Positions 8,256 through 18,703 of a stretch of DNA of 49,085 bases are shown here, in pieces. The notes beneath the pieces were generated by a model. The model saw nothing but the letters and a program-made list of their open reading frames with translations, ran no database searches and was not told the origin of the DNA. The first letter of the stretch is position 1, and the number at the start of each line of letters is the position of its first letter. The stretch is taken from contig REES01000104.1 of assembly GCA_007694935.1 (NCBI GenBank), positions 1 to 49,085 of the forward strand, read 5' to 3'. This stretch comes from Rhodospirillales bacterium. Its GTDB lineage: Bacteria; Pseudomonadota; Alphaproteobacteria; Rhodospirillales; Defluviicoccaceae. The translations under genes were made by a program, and so were the position numbers.

Positions 8256-9107
8256 TTACTGGTCCTCCCGCCTGGCGATGAAGGCCAGGCGCTCGAACAG
8301 GTGCACGTCCTGCTCGTTCTTCAACAGGGCACCATACAGCGGCGGGATGAACTGGCGTTGGTCCTTGCTGCGCAGGGCATCGGGCGGAATGTCCTCCACC
8401 AGCAGCAGCTTGATCCAGTCCAGCAGTTCCGAAGTCGATGGCTTCTTCTTGAGGCCGGGCACGTCGCGGATCTGATAGAAGGCGCCGAGAGCCTCCCGCA
8501 CCAGACGCTTCTGAATGCCGGGGAAATGCACCTCGATGATCCGCTCCATGGTCTCCCGGTCGGGGAAGCGGATGTAGTGGAAGAAGCAGCGACGCAAAAA
8601 CGCATCCGGCAGCTCCTTCTCATTGTTGGAGGTGATCACCACGATCGGGCGGTGGCGGGCGACCACCGTCGCCTTGGTCTCGTAGACGTGAAACTCCATC
8701 CGGTCCAGTTCGAGCAGGAGGTCGTTGGGGAACTCGATGTCCGCCTTGTCGATCTCGTCGATCAGCAGGACCGGCCGCATGTCGGCTGCGAACGCCTCCC
8801 ACAGTTTGCCAGGGATGATGTAGTTGCCGATGTCGTGGACACGGGCATCGCCCAACTGCGAATCGCGGAGCCGCGCCACCGCATCGTACTCGTAGAGACC
8901 TTGCTGCGCCTTGGTGGTGGACTTGATGTGCCACTGGATCAGCGGCACGCCGATGGCGCGGGCGATTTCCAGGGCGAGGATGGTCTTGCCGGTGCCCGGC
9001 TCCCCCTTCACCAGCAGCGGGCGCTGCAGGGCGATGGACGCGTTGACCGCGACCATGAGGTCTTCGGTGGCGACGTAGCTGTCGGTGCCGCGGAACCGCT
9101 GGTCCAT
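8256..9107 (-). CDS. MoxR-family AAA+ ATPase
   Basis: A 283-residue AAA+ protein with Walker A GEPGTGKT at 35-42, Walker B PVLLIDEID ending at 120, sensor-1 region VVITSNNEKELPDAFLRRC, and an arginine-finger-containing FLRRCFFHYIRFPD segment. It belongs to the short MoxR subgroup commonly paired with CoxE-like VWA proteins, as here with the gene 16 bases downstream. It is thought to remodel or activate metalloenzyme or envelope-complex clients. The upstream region 9108-9172 is short, and no clear promoter was identified. Confidence 0.93.
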   Translation of the reverse strand: MDQRFRGTDSYVATEDLMVAVNASIALQRPLLVKGEPGTGKTILALEIARAIGVPLIQWHIKSTTKAQQGLYEYDAVARLRDSQLGDARVHDIGNYIIPGKLWEAFAADMRPVLLIDEIDKADIEFPNDLLLELDRMEFHVYETKATVVARHRPIVVITSNNEKELPDAFLRRCFFHYIRFPDRETMERIIEVHFPGIQKRLVREALGAFYQIRDVPGLKKKPSTSELLDWIKLLLVEDIPPDALRSKDQRQFIPPLYGALLKNEQDVHLFERLAFIARREDQ

Positions 9108-9172
9108 TCCGTCCTCCCCATCACCTCGACGGTTTGAGGGTAGGGATCACCGGCGGCCGCTTCAAGGCCGCT

Positions 9173-9682
9173 TCAGGTTCGGCCCCGCCCGGCTTGGGCC
9201 GGTGTCGACAGCGAGCCGCCCCGCCAGCCGAGGATGAGCCGGACCGGCAGCTGCAGCAGGTCCAAGGCAGACATCTCAGGGTCAGCCGCTTCCTTGTTGT
9301 CCAGAGCCCGTTTCAGGTCGCTGACGCTTTCCACCAGCGCCTTGGAGGCCATGCGCAACGGGCCGCCCGCGGCCAGTACGGATTCGGCCTCAGTGCGACG
9401 CCCCTCGTTGGCCAACCGCACCACCTCGGCGGCACACTTGTGAAAGTTGGCATGGGCGACCACCGCCCGCCAGTATTCCGGCCGATGGCGCAGCACAGCG
9501 GCCTCTCCGCGCAGCCACCGGCCGAGGTCGCACGCATCGTCCTGGGCCACCAGCTCCGGCTGCAGCCGCCCGGCACCATAAACGTGCTCCCGCACTTTGG
9601 CGATGCAGAGCGCGTGCGAGGCCAGAACCGACGGTGCGGCCTCGTCGCTGGTTTCGATCGGTTGGTCCTTTGGGAGGTTCAT
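9173..9682 (-). CDS. Stand-alone CZB (chemoreceptor zinc-binding) domain protein
   Basis: A 169-residue soluble protein matching the CZB pattern. A histidine lies in the first helix (His23 in LASHALCIAK), followed by Cys51 in ACDLGRWLRGE, then His77 and His81 in AHANFHKCAAEVVRLAN: the 3His/1Cys zinc site. CZB domains sense zinc and, in some proteins, hypochlorous acid; they normally sit at the end of chemoreceptors or diguanylate cyclases. Here no other domain is attached, only a Gly/Arg-rich tail. ATG 9682 is preferred over the TTG just before it because AAAGG lies five bases upstream. It may modulate a separate receptor or cyclase in trans (inference). Confidence 0.8.
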   Translation of the reverse strand: MNLPKDQPIETSDEAAPSVLASHALCIAKVREHVYGAGRLQPELVAQDDACDLGRWLRGEAAVLRHRPEYWRAVVAHANFHKCAAEVVRLANEGRRTEAESVLAAGGPLRMASKALVESVSDLKRALDNKEAADPEMSALDLLQLPVRLILGWRGGSLSTPAQAGRGRT

Positions 9683-9964
9683 CAATGCCTTTCGTGAGCG
9701 GCTTGCGTGCCCAGTATCATGTTGTGCTGCAACGCACCATCCGCCAGTGCCGACGGACTAGCTCGATGCCCCCCCAGGCAATATCATCAGTAGAATGACT
9801 GCGAAGACCCTATCACCTTTGCTGCGCCGCGGAAACCAGCATTCGCGCCGCCGCTGAGATTCACGGGTGCCACCGACCGGCTTGCATCGCCCGGCAAGCC
9901 ACGCAACATCTACGGAACTTCATCGGCTTACGGCCGTTTTGTGAAGGGGGAGACAACGAACGAT

Positions 9965-10369
9965 ATGGCACCGCGCGATACCCGCACCTGGATGTGGCTT
10001 GAGGCGTTCGAGCAGATCGAGCGTGCCGAGCGCCTGCATCGCCAGTTTTTCCGGCTGGCGCCGGGGCAGCGGCAGGTGCCGACCTGGGAGCCTCCGGTGG
10101 ACGTCTATGAGACCAGCGACGCCATCACCATCCTGGTGGCGCTGCCGGGCGTGGAGCCGTCGCGAATCCAGGTCGCGGTCGAGGATGCGACGCTGATCGT
10201 GAACGGCCTGCGTCCGCTCCCGGCCTCCGGCCAGACAGCGGTGATCCACCGGCTGGAAATTCCGCACGGGCGGTTCGAGCGCCGAATCGAGCTCAGCGCC
10301 GGCCGCTACGAACTGCGCCAGCGGGACACCGTCAACGGTTGCCTCGTCCTCACCCTGGGAAAGCTCTGA
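9965..10369 (+). CDS. Small heat-shock protein, Hsp20/alpha-crystallin family
   Basis: A 134-residue protein with an alpha-crystallin domain from about residue 41 (WEPPVDVYETSDAITILVALPG) to the C-terminus, including the late NGCLVLTL strand. It has an unusually short N-terminal arm and no C-terminal IxI/V extension, which suggests altered oligomerisation. The start ATG 9965 follows a GGGGGAG at 12 bases; an upstream GTG at 9941 is possible. It ends two bases before the Lon ATG, so the holdase and protease are co-expressed. The 279 bases upstream contain no promoter I can call with confidence. Confidence 0.92.
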   Translation: MAPRDTRTWMWLEAFEQIERAERLHRQFFRLAPGQRQVPTWEPPVDVYETSDAITILVALPGVEPSRIQVAVEDATLIVNGLRPLPASGQTAVIHRLEIPHGRFERRIELSAGRYELRQRDTVNGCLVLTLGKL

Positions 10370-10371
10370 TC

Positions 10372-12852
<2,481 letters not shown>

Positions 12853-12866
12853 GCCGCGCCCGACCG

Positions 12867-13451
12867 GTGGCTTCGTACCTCAGGCTCCTGGCGCCGTACA
12901 CGGCCTTGAGCGCGATTCTGTTCGGGCTCGGAGTCGTGCTCGGGCTGGTTGCGCTCCGCTTCGATCCGGCCGCGGCTTACGGCGTGATGCGCGGCGTCGA
13001 GGACTTCATCGGCGCTGCACGGGGACTGTCGCGGCTCGAAATCTTCCTGTTCATCGTGGCCAACAACGGGTTCAAGGTCCTGGTGATGATGATCCTAGGC
13101 GTGGTCGTCGGGCTGGCTCCGGTGTTCTTCCTCATCAGCAATGGGGTGGTGGTGGCGGTGGTCGGGGCGACCTACGCCCAGATGGAGGGGGCTGCCGTGG
13201 TGATCGCGAGCCTGCTCCCCCACGGCGTCGTCGAGCTGGCGGCCGTGTTCGTGGGCGCAGCGGCTGGACTTCACCTCGGCACCCTGATGGTGCAGCGCAT
13301 CCGCGGCCGCCCGGTGGCGTTCCTGCCCTGGCTCGGTGCGGCTTGGCGGCTGTTCGTCCGGCTGCTGCTGCCGATGGTCATCGTGGCGGCGGCGATCGAA
13401 ACCTGGGTGACGCCGGCGCTCGCCGAGATGGTGCGGCAGGCGGCGGGGTAG
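12867..13451 (+). CDS. Stage II sporulation protein M (SpoIIM, DUF95) family membrane protein
   Basis: About 194 residues and strongly hydrophobic, with five or so predicted membrane segments: around [51 protein letters not shown], and the last before the C-terminus. The central [19 protein letters not shown] is the SpoIIM-family signature (NGxxE/LPHGxxE type). In Bacillus the family remodels peptidoglycan with SpoIID/SpoIIP during engulfment; in non-spore-formers the role is unknown. No start is well marked: I use GTG 12867, 15 bases after lon. It is the third gene of the hsp20-lon unit. A weak GGGTC-ACC-GACCC hairpin follows its stop but lacks a T-run. Confidence 0.82.
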   Translation: MASYLRLLAPYTALSAILFGLGVVLGLVALRFDPAAAYGVMRGVEDFIGAARGLSRLEIFLFIVANNGFKVLVMMILGVVVGLAPVFFLISNGVVVAVVGATYAQMEGAAVVIASLLPHGVVELAAVFVGAAAGLHLGTLMVQRIRGRPVAFLPWLGAAWRLFVRLLLPMVIVAAAIETWVTPALAEMVRQAAG

Positions 13452-13473
13452 GGTCACCGACCCCAACGCCCCT

Positions 13474-14478
13474 CTATCGGAACCAGGCGCGGACCTTGTC
13501 GCCCCAGTCCGCCAAGCGGCGCTCCAGTGAGTGGCTGAGAAAGGCCTCCGCCAGCTCCGCCAGCCTCGCCGCATCGGCGGCGAGACGCTCCACCCGCACC
13601 CAGCGGTTCCATTCCGTCACCACCCCCCAGGTGGGATCGGTGAGGCGGGTGTCGGGCAGCCGGTAGTGGAAGGTCGGCCGGGCCTTGATCAGCGGATCCC
13701 GCACCTGTCCCTGAATCCGCTCCGGCGCCAGTTCGGCAAACAACGGCAGCAGATCCAGCTCCCGGTTGCGGGTCGGGTTGGCTTCGACGTAGTCATCCAC
13801 CAGGCCCGCCAGCGTTGGCCGGTAGGCCGGGTCCACCACCTTGTACTGATAGGCTCGGGGAAATGGGCTCGCGAACGGCAGAAGCTGGCGCTTGACGTCG
13901 AGGCCGATCTCCTGCCGCAGGCCCTCGGCCAGGATGACGTAGGCCTGGAGATGGCGGAGGATGTCCAGGGCCTCGCGCGACGGCACCTCCGGGTTGAGCT
14001 GGGTGGCGAAGGCGTAGAACAGCCCTTCGTCGGTGCCGCGGGCCCCGGCGGAGCGCAAATCCTGTGTGAGTTCGTCCAGCGCGGGCAGGTCGTCCAGCGG
14101 AATTGGCGCCGATATGATTTCCACCGGCAGCCACAGGCTGCCGATGTCGCCGATGGTGGAGTGCAGGTCGGCCTCCCACTGCCGCCAGAAGCGCCCCCCT
14201 TCATCCTCGTCGCCGGTCGGGACCGGGCGGGACGGCGGGTGGGCGTAGCGGCTGTCCAACTCGATCAGAAAGTCGCCGAGCCGGCTGTCGCGGCATTGGA
14301 AGCGATAGGGATCCCGTTCCTCCAGTTTGCCGCCGAACCGCTTCTGCACCAGTTCCGCCGCCTCCCGGCAGTCGATCCCGGCGAACTCCATTTCGACCCC
14401 GATATGCCGCGGCCGTCCCGCCGCCCCAGTCCGGCGCGGCGGCGGGATCATTGCGGCGGGCGCCTTGGACCGGCTCAT
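13474..14478 (-). CDS. Amidoligase-family (ATP-dependent carboxylate-amine ligase-like) protein
   Basis: A 334-residue protein. A basic 25-residue N-terminus leads into IGVEMEFAGIDCREAAELV, the opening of the Amidoligase_2 family, which is related to glutamine synthetase and gamma-glutamylcysteine ligase. Also visible are LIELDSRYAH, LWLPVEIISAPIPLDDL and FATQLNPEVPS (metal/ATP-binding acidic residues and the His/Asn-Pro-Glu block). The family is predicted to form amide bonds on peptides or small molecules and is often paired with a class II glutamine amidotransferase. No such partner is present; instead it overlaps by four bases the host-attachment-like gene upstream. Substrate unknown. Confidence 0.82.
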   Translation of the reverse strand: MSRSKAPAAMIPPPRRTGAAGRPRHIGVEMEFAGIDCREAAELVQKRFGGKLEERDPYRFQCRDSRLGDFLIELDSRYAHPPSRPVPTGDEDEGGRFWRQWEADLHSTIGDIGSLWLPVEIISAPIPLDDLPALDELTQDLRSAGARGTDEGLFYAFATQLNPEVPSREALDILRHLQAYVILAEGLRQEIGLDVKRQLLPFASPFPRAYQYKVVDPAYRPTLAGLVDDYVEANPTRNRELDLLPLFAELAPERIQGQVRDPLIKARPTFHYRLPDTRLTDPTWGVVTEWNRWVRVERLAADAARLAELAEAFLSHSLERRLADWGDKVRAWFR

Positions 14479-14945
14479 CCGGTGCCCGGCAGTGGTAGCT
14501 TGAGAGCATCACGCAGCCGATCGGGAAGCTCTTGCAGCGGCACCTCGATCAGGCCCTTTGGCACCTCGTCGGTGACGCATCGGGCCACCCGCTTGGGCAG
14601 CAGGGCCCGCAGGTCGCCGAGGGTTTTCGGCGGCGCCACCAGGACCAGGCGGTCATAGCTGCCATCATCCGCCCCTTCCGTCAGCACCGCGGCGATGGCG
14701 CGGGCGAACTCCTCCTTCTGCTTGCGACGGGGATCGGTCGGCGGCTCGTAAGCATGCCGGCCTTCCCCGGCCCTGTCGAAGGTCCGACCGGGACGATCCG
14801 CCTCGGCCTCCCGGCCGGGCAGTTTGGTCCCGATAAACTCCTGATCCCGTGCCGGCTCCAGATGCCCCGGACCCTCGCTCAACAGGATGCGGCCACGGGC
14901 CCCATCCGCCACCACCACCCATGTCCTGATCTTCCGTCTCAGCAT
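14475..14945 (-). CDS. Host attachment protein family (baeRF/eRF1-like), short
   Basis: 156 residues beginning MLRRKIRTWVVVADGARGRILL, the typical opening of the Host_attach family (first recognised in Agrobacterium, now grouped with bacterial eRF1-like proteins). The middle is charged and disordered (GREAEADRPGRTFDRAGEGR). The C-terminal Rossmann-like part has YDRLVLVAPPKTLGDLRALL. ATG 14945 is chosen because GGAGGG lies seven bases upstream; a longer open frame upstream has no such signal. It overlaps the amidoligase start by four bases (ATGA). Function is not established; ribosome or tRNA binding is possible by fold, host attachment only by name. Confidence 0.85.
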   Translation of the reverse strand: MLRRKIRTWVVVADGARGRILLSEGPGHLEPARDQEFIGTKLPGREAEADRPGRTFDRAGEGRHAYEPPTDPRRKQKEEFARAIAAVLTEGADDGSYDRLVLVAPPKTLGDLRALLPKRVARCVTDEVPKGLIEVPLQELPDRLRDALKLPLPGTG

Positions 14946-15131
14946 CTCTGCGCCCTCCACATTCCGATACGGGGTCGCACTTCGGTCGGCCCCGGCGATC
15001 GCGGACCCGGACCAACGCCAGTGTGGCGCCCGATCCCCCGCGGTCGTCAACCTCCTTATCTTGCCGGCCCCGGCCCCGACGCGCCGCATTCAGCCGGCGG
15101 CACCGGCGGACGGATCACCCCGGCGTCCAAC

Positions 15132-15165
15132 TTGACTATTATATCACGATTTTCTCTTGTAAGAT
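15132..15165 (+). promoter_or_regulatory. AT-rich promoter-like patch upstream of the disulfide reductase
   Basis: A conspicuous AT-rich island in otherwise >65% GC sequence. TTGACT (15132-15137) is a good -35; the best -10-like hexamer, TAAGAT (15160-15165), is 22 bases away, too far for sigma-70. TTATAT (15139-15144) to TAAGAT is 15 bases. It probably contains the promoter for the gene at 15196, but the exact elements are unclear. Confidence 0.35.
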
Positions 15166-15195
15166 GGCAAAGCCGCAAGCCAGGGAGATATCGCC

Positions 15196-16602
15196 ATGGA
15201 CCGCAGGGTGGACGTTGCCGTGATCGGCGCCGGGACCGCCGGGCTGCACGCCCTTTCCGAAATCCGCAAGGAGACCGAGAACGTCGTGCTGATCAACGGC
15301 GGGCCGCTCGGCACCACCTGTGCCCGGGTCGGCTGCATGCCGTCCAAGGTAATGATCCAGGTGGCCGATGACTACCATCGCCGGGACATGTTGGCGATGG
15401 AAGGCATCGGCGGCGGCGACGGGCTCCGCATCGAGTTGCCGACGGCCCTCGCCCACGTGCGGCGGCTGCGGGATCGCTTCGTCGAGGGCGTTCTCAAGCG
15501 CTCGATGCGGACCATCGGCGACCGCTTCATCGACGGGTATGCCGAGTTTCTCGGCCCGGATCGGCTAAGGATACCGGACCGGGACATGACGATCCAAGCC
15601 GATGCCATCGTCATCGCCACCGGCTCCCGCCCGGTGGTGCCGCCACCGTGGCGCCGATTTGGTGACCGGATCCTGACCACCGATACCTTGTTCGAGCAGG
15701 AGGATCTGCCGCCCCGCTTGGCCGTACTCGGCCTCGGCGCCATCGGCACCGAGCTGGGCCAGGCGCTGGCCCGAATGGGCTTGGCCGTCACCGGTTTCGA
15801 CATGAAGGCGGAGATCGGTGGACTCACCGACCCGGAAATAAACGACGCTGCGGTCGCTGCCATCGGCCGAGACTTCCCGCTGCACCTCGGCGCCACGGCC
15901 ACCGTGGAGGCCGACGGCAACGAGCTGCGGGTTGCAATGGACGGCGCTGCGGTCACCGTCGACCGCCTGCTGGTTGCGGTGGGCCGACGGCCCAACCTGG
16001 ACGGGCTTCACCTGGAGCGTCTGGGCGTCGCCCTTGATGAAACAGGGGCGCCGCCGGTGGACGGCGAGACCATGCAGATCGGCGCCCTGCCGGTGTTTCT
16101 GGCCGGCGACGCCCTGCCCGGTCATCCGGCGATCCTGCATGAGGCCGCCCACGACGGCCGCATCGCCGGCTACAACGCCGTGCGTCGGCGGGCCGCCGGC
16201 TTCCGGCGGCGGACGCCGCTCGCCATCGCCTTTACCGATCCGCAGCTCTGCTCAGTCGGTGCGACGTGGCCCCAGCTCAAGGACGATGATCCCGCGGTTG
16301 GCAGCGCCCGGTTCACCGGCGGCCGCGCCGCGGTCATGCTGCGGGAGGAGGGGTTGATCCGGCTGTACGCGGACCGCTCAAACGGCCGGCTATTGGGCGC
16401 CTCCATGGCGGCGCCGGGCGGCGAACACCTGGCGCACCTGCTGGCCTGGTGCATCCAGGACCAGCGCACCGTGTTCGACCTGCTGGAGAAGCCGTTCTAC
16501 CACCCGGTTCTGGAGGAGACCCTGGAAGACGCCCTTCGCGATCTGGCGGGGCAGGTCGCCGGAGCGCCACCCAGCCCGCTGCCGGGCTTCGCCCGGGCCT
16601 AG
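15196..16602 (+). CDS. FAD-dependent pyridine nucleotide-disulfide oxidoreductase, dihydrolipoamide dehydrogenase-like
   Basis: A 468-residue class I flavoprotein. The FAD dinucleotide fold is VIGAGTAGLHAL (9-20), the redox-active disulfide is C42-ARVG-C47 in TTCARVGCMPSK, the NAD(P) fold is LGLGAIGTELGQALA, and the second FAD motif is VFLAGDAL. The C-terminal interface ends FYHPVLEETLEDALRDL with the His-Pro and Glu expected of the active-site base pair. It resembles the branch of Lpd-like proteins found outside 2-oxoacid dehydrogenase operons (often annotated dihydrolipoyl dehydrogenase or mercuric-reductase-like). No pyruvate dehydrogenase genes and no mercury genes are nearby. The substrate is therefore unknown. 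It is convergent with the pyruvate kinase gene. Confidence 0.88.
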   Translation: MDRRVDVAVIGAGTAGLHALSEIRKETENVVLINGGPLGTTCARVGCMPSKVMIQVADDYHRRDMLAMEGIGGGDGLRIELPTALAHVRRLRDRFVEGVLKRSMRTIGDRFIDGYAEFLGPDRLRIPDRDMTIQADAIVIATGSRPVVPPPWRRFGDRILTTDTLFEQEDLPPRLAVLGLGAIGTELGQALARMGLAVTGFDMKAEIGGLTDPEINDAAVAAIGRDFPLHLGATATVEADGNELRVAMDGAAVTVDRLLVAVGRRPNLDGLHLERLGVALDETGAPPVDGETMQIGALPVFLAGDALPGHPAILHEAAHDGRIAGYNAVRRRAAGFRRRTPLAIAFTDPQLCSVGATWPQLKDDDPAVGSARFTGGRAAVMLREEGLIRLYADRSNGRLLGASMAAPGGEHLAHLLAWCIQDQRTVFDLLEKPFYHPVLEETLEDALRDLAGQVAGAPPSPLPGFARA

Positions 16603-16650
16603 CCACCGGCGCACGGCCAAGCCACGGGCGACCGGGCCGCGGCGCCGCGT

Positions 16651-18150
16651 TCAAGTTGCGCCGTCCCAGGCCTTGAGCGGGCGGAGCTGGGCGCTCCGCT
16701 TCAGCCGGTGGCCCTCCATCCGGCGCAGCACGTTGTCCAGCACGGTGATGCCCTCGGCTATGTAGGGGCCCTTGTTCAGCATCACGCATTCCGCCCGTTC
16801 CGCCATGGCGGCGTCGGTGAACTCGCCGCGGGACGGCATCCCCAGCTTGACCAGGCTTTCCAGCACCTGGGTGGCCCAGATCACCGGCACGTGCGCCGCC
16901 TCGCACAGCCACAAAATCTCCTCCTGCACCTCCGACAGGCGCTCATAGCCGATCTCCACGGCGAGGTCGCCGCGGGCGATCATCACCGCGAACGGGTTGG
17001 CGCCGGCGGCCTGGACGATCAGTTCCGGCAGGTTGGTGAAGGCGAGCTGGGTCTCCACCTTGGCCACGATCGGCATGGCCGCCCGGTCCGGCCGGCGGCG
17101 GGCGATCTCGTCCTGCAACAGGGCGATGTCCTCGGGCCGCTGCACGAACGAGTAGCTGACGATGTCCGCATGCTCGACCACGAAATCGAGATCGGCCAAG
17201 TCGGCCGGGGTGAGCGGCGAAACGGCGAGCGGGGTGCCAGGGAAGTTGATCCCCTTCTCCGGCTTCAGCGACTGGCCCTCGGGCGGGGTACGTTCCACCA
17301 CCACCACCAGCCCGTCCGGGCGCACCGCCTCCACCCGGCCGCGGATCAGCCCGTCCTTGATCGCCACCATCGCTCCCGCCGGCACTTGGCGCAGCACCTC
17401 CGGCGCCGAGCAGGTGGCGCGGAACGGCGGATCCTTGCGGTCGCCGGTGTCCTCGAACGCGAGCAGGATGCGGTCGCCAGGTGCCACCTTCCTCGCTTTT
17501 TTCCGCTTCATCCCTTTCTTCGGCGTCACCACGGTATCGGTGCGGATCTTCGGGCCGGCCAGATCCATCAGTACCCGGACGTCCCGCCCCGCCGCCGCGG
17601 CCTGCCGGCGGACGTTGTCGATCATCGCCTGCCACACGTTGGGGCCGTCGTGGGCGCAGTTGATCCGGGCACAGTCCATCCCGGCCCGCACCAGCCCGGC
17701 CACGTAGTCGGGATCGGTGGCCGCGGCGATGTCCAGGGTGACCAGGATGCGGGTGCGCCGGCCGGCGTCCCGCTGTCCGAACAGGGCATCCGTGTTGGCG
17801 GAGAGGGTCTCGCTGCCGCTGCGGAAATCCGCCCGCGCCGGGCGCTGGGTCTCGGTATTGCTGCGGCAGATCATCTCCAGGTTGGCGATGATCGCCTGCA
17901 GGCTGGGCAGCACCCGGCTCTCGCAGCGGCCGAGGGAGGCCAGCCCCCAGGGAGCGAGCGCCGCCTCCACCGGCCGCAGGTCGAGCTTGCGGAGCGCCAG
18001 GTAGCGGGCCAGGTTCTCCGCACTATGCCCGAACGGGGGCCGATTGAGCCGCGGTGTCCACCGCGCCAGAGTTCGGGCCGCCTGGTCCTCGACGCGCTCC
18101 TGGATGCTCTTGATCGCGGCCAGAAGCTCGTGGGGATCGTTTTCCAGCAT
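16651..18150 (-). CDS. Pyruvate kinase family protein with an extra N-terminal domain and no C-terminal regulatory domain
   Basis: 499 residues. Residues 1-~130 form a helical region (MLENDPHELLAAIKSIQERV onward) unrelated to the classic enzyme. The barrel begins RILVTLDIAAATDPDY, with AGMDCARINCAHDGP (standard form AGMNVARLNFSHG), MDLAGPKIRT, AKVETQLAF (AKIE equivalent) and MIARGDLAVEI. It ends at VMLNKGPYIAEG plus a short helix, so the ~120-residue allosteric C-terminal domain is missing. This is a recognised divergent pyruvate kinase subgroup of proteobacteria. It would make pyruvate and ATP from phosphoenolpyruvate and should not respond to the usual C-domain effectors. ATG 18150 is chosen because the upstream open frame is shadow-like. 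Confidence 0.82.
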   Translation of the reverse strand: MLENDPHELLAAIKSIQERVEDQAARTLARWTPRLNRPPFGHSAENLARYLALRKLDLRPVEAALAPWGLASLGRCESRVLPSLQAIIANLEMICRSNTETQRPARADFRSGSETLSANTDALFGQRDAGRRTRILVTLDIAAATDPDYVAGLVRAGMDCARINCAHDGPNVWQAMIDNVRRQAAAAGRDVRVLMDLAGPKIRTDTVVTPKKGMKRKKARKVAPGDRILLAFEDTGDRKDPPFRATCSAPEVLRQVPAGAMVAIKDGLIRGRVEAVRPDGLVVVVERTPPEGQSLKPEKGINFPGTPLAVSPLTPADLADLDFVVEHADIVSYSFVQRPEDIALLQDEIARRRPDRAAMPIVAKVETQLAFTNLPELIVQAAGANPFAVMIARGDLAVEIGYERLSEVQEEILWLCEAAHVPVIWATQVLESLVKLGMPSRGEFTDAAMAERAECVMLNKGPYIAEGITVLDNVLRRMEGHRLKRSAQLRPLKAWDGAT

Positions 18151-18405
18151 TGCCTGTTCCGTTCCGGGATCCGTCCCCCCAGCATTACGCGAGACACCCC
18201 GGCGCGGCAACGGAAAGCCCGATGACAGGGCCCACCCTGGCCCGGGAAGCCGGGGGCGCGCGGGTCGTCTCCGCGATCCGGCTGGCGGGGTGCGTGAAGC
18301 GGACGGGTCGACGCGCATATCCGCCTTCGTCCGCTCTGCAGCGCGGTTGGCGCATTGACAGCGTGCGGTTATGTTGAGCCTGAAGCCGACGGAGGGATGG
18401 CCGGG

Positions 18406-18603
18406 ATGCACGCCCGAAAGTCAGGCAGGTCCGGCAAGGCAAGGCGGCGGGCACGCAAGCGGCGAAATCCCGCCGCGGCCGCCTTGGCCACCCCCCGGTT
18501 CCGGCCACGGGTGCAACCCGCCAGGAAGGGCAAGGGCGTGTCCCTGCCCCGTCGGGACAAGCGGGTGCCGCTGCCGGACGAGGTGGACGACGATCCCGGA
18601 TAA
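18406..18603 (+). CDS. Small basic protein resembling alternative ribosome-rescue factor A (ArfA)
   Basis: 65 residues, very Arg/Lys-rich at the start, then NPAAAALATPRFRPRV and RKGKG, then an acidic tail. From the Asn to KGKG this aligns without gaps to E. coli ArfA (NAIEALLHDPLFRQRV, then KKGKG), keeping the Pro, FR, RV and KGKG positions. ArfA recruits release factor RF2 to ribosomes stalled on mRNAs lacking a stop codon. Start ATG 18406 is favoured because GGAGGG lies nine bases upstream; the ATG at 18397 would have none. The reading frame contains a hairpin exactly over the KGKG codons (separate entry), as E. coli arfA contains a hairpin near the same place. SYxRK after KGKG is not conserved (VSLPRR). 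No other gene occupies this stretch. Confidence 0.65.
   Translation: MHARKSGRSGKARRRARKRRNPAAAALATPRFRPRVQPARKGKGVSLPRRDKRVPLPDEVDDDPG
18528..18549 (+). promoter_or_regulatory. Hairpin inside the ArfA-like reading frame
   Basis: GGGCAAGGG, five-base loop CGTGT, CCCTGCCC: eight base pairs, all G-C or A-T, with one bulged A in the left arm. It covers codons 41-48 of the 65-codon gene. In E. coli the hairpin in arfA is an RNase III site/terminator that makes the mRNA non-stop, so full protein appears only when tmRNA fails. The same logic is inferred here. No T-run follows, so cleavage is more likely than intrinsic termination. Confidence 0.5.
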
Positions 18604-18703
18604 CGCCGGGCGGGACGTCAAGCGCGCCGTGCTGCTCGGCCCGTCGAAAGAAGCCCTCCACACCCAGCCAAAGCCGCGGGCCTTGGGCGGCCTCCGGCAG
18701 GTG

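Noticed and set aside
9686-9964. A sigma-32 or sigma-54 promoter before hsp20 or the CZB gene
   Set aside because: CTTG and TGG/TGC pieces occur, but the spacings to partner elements do not fit the consensus.
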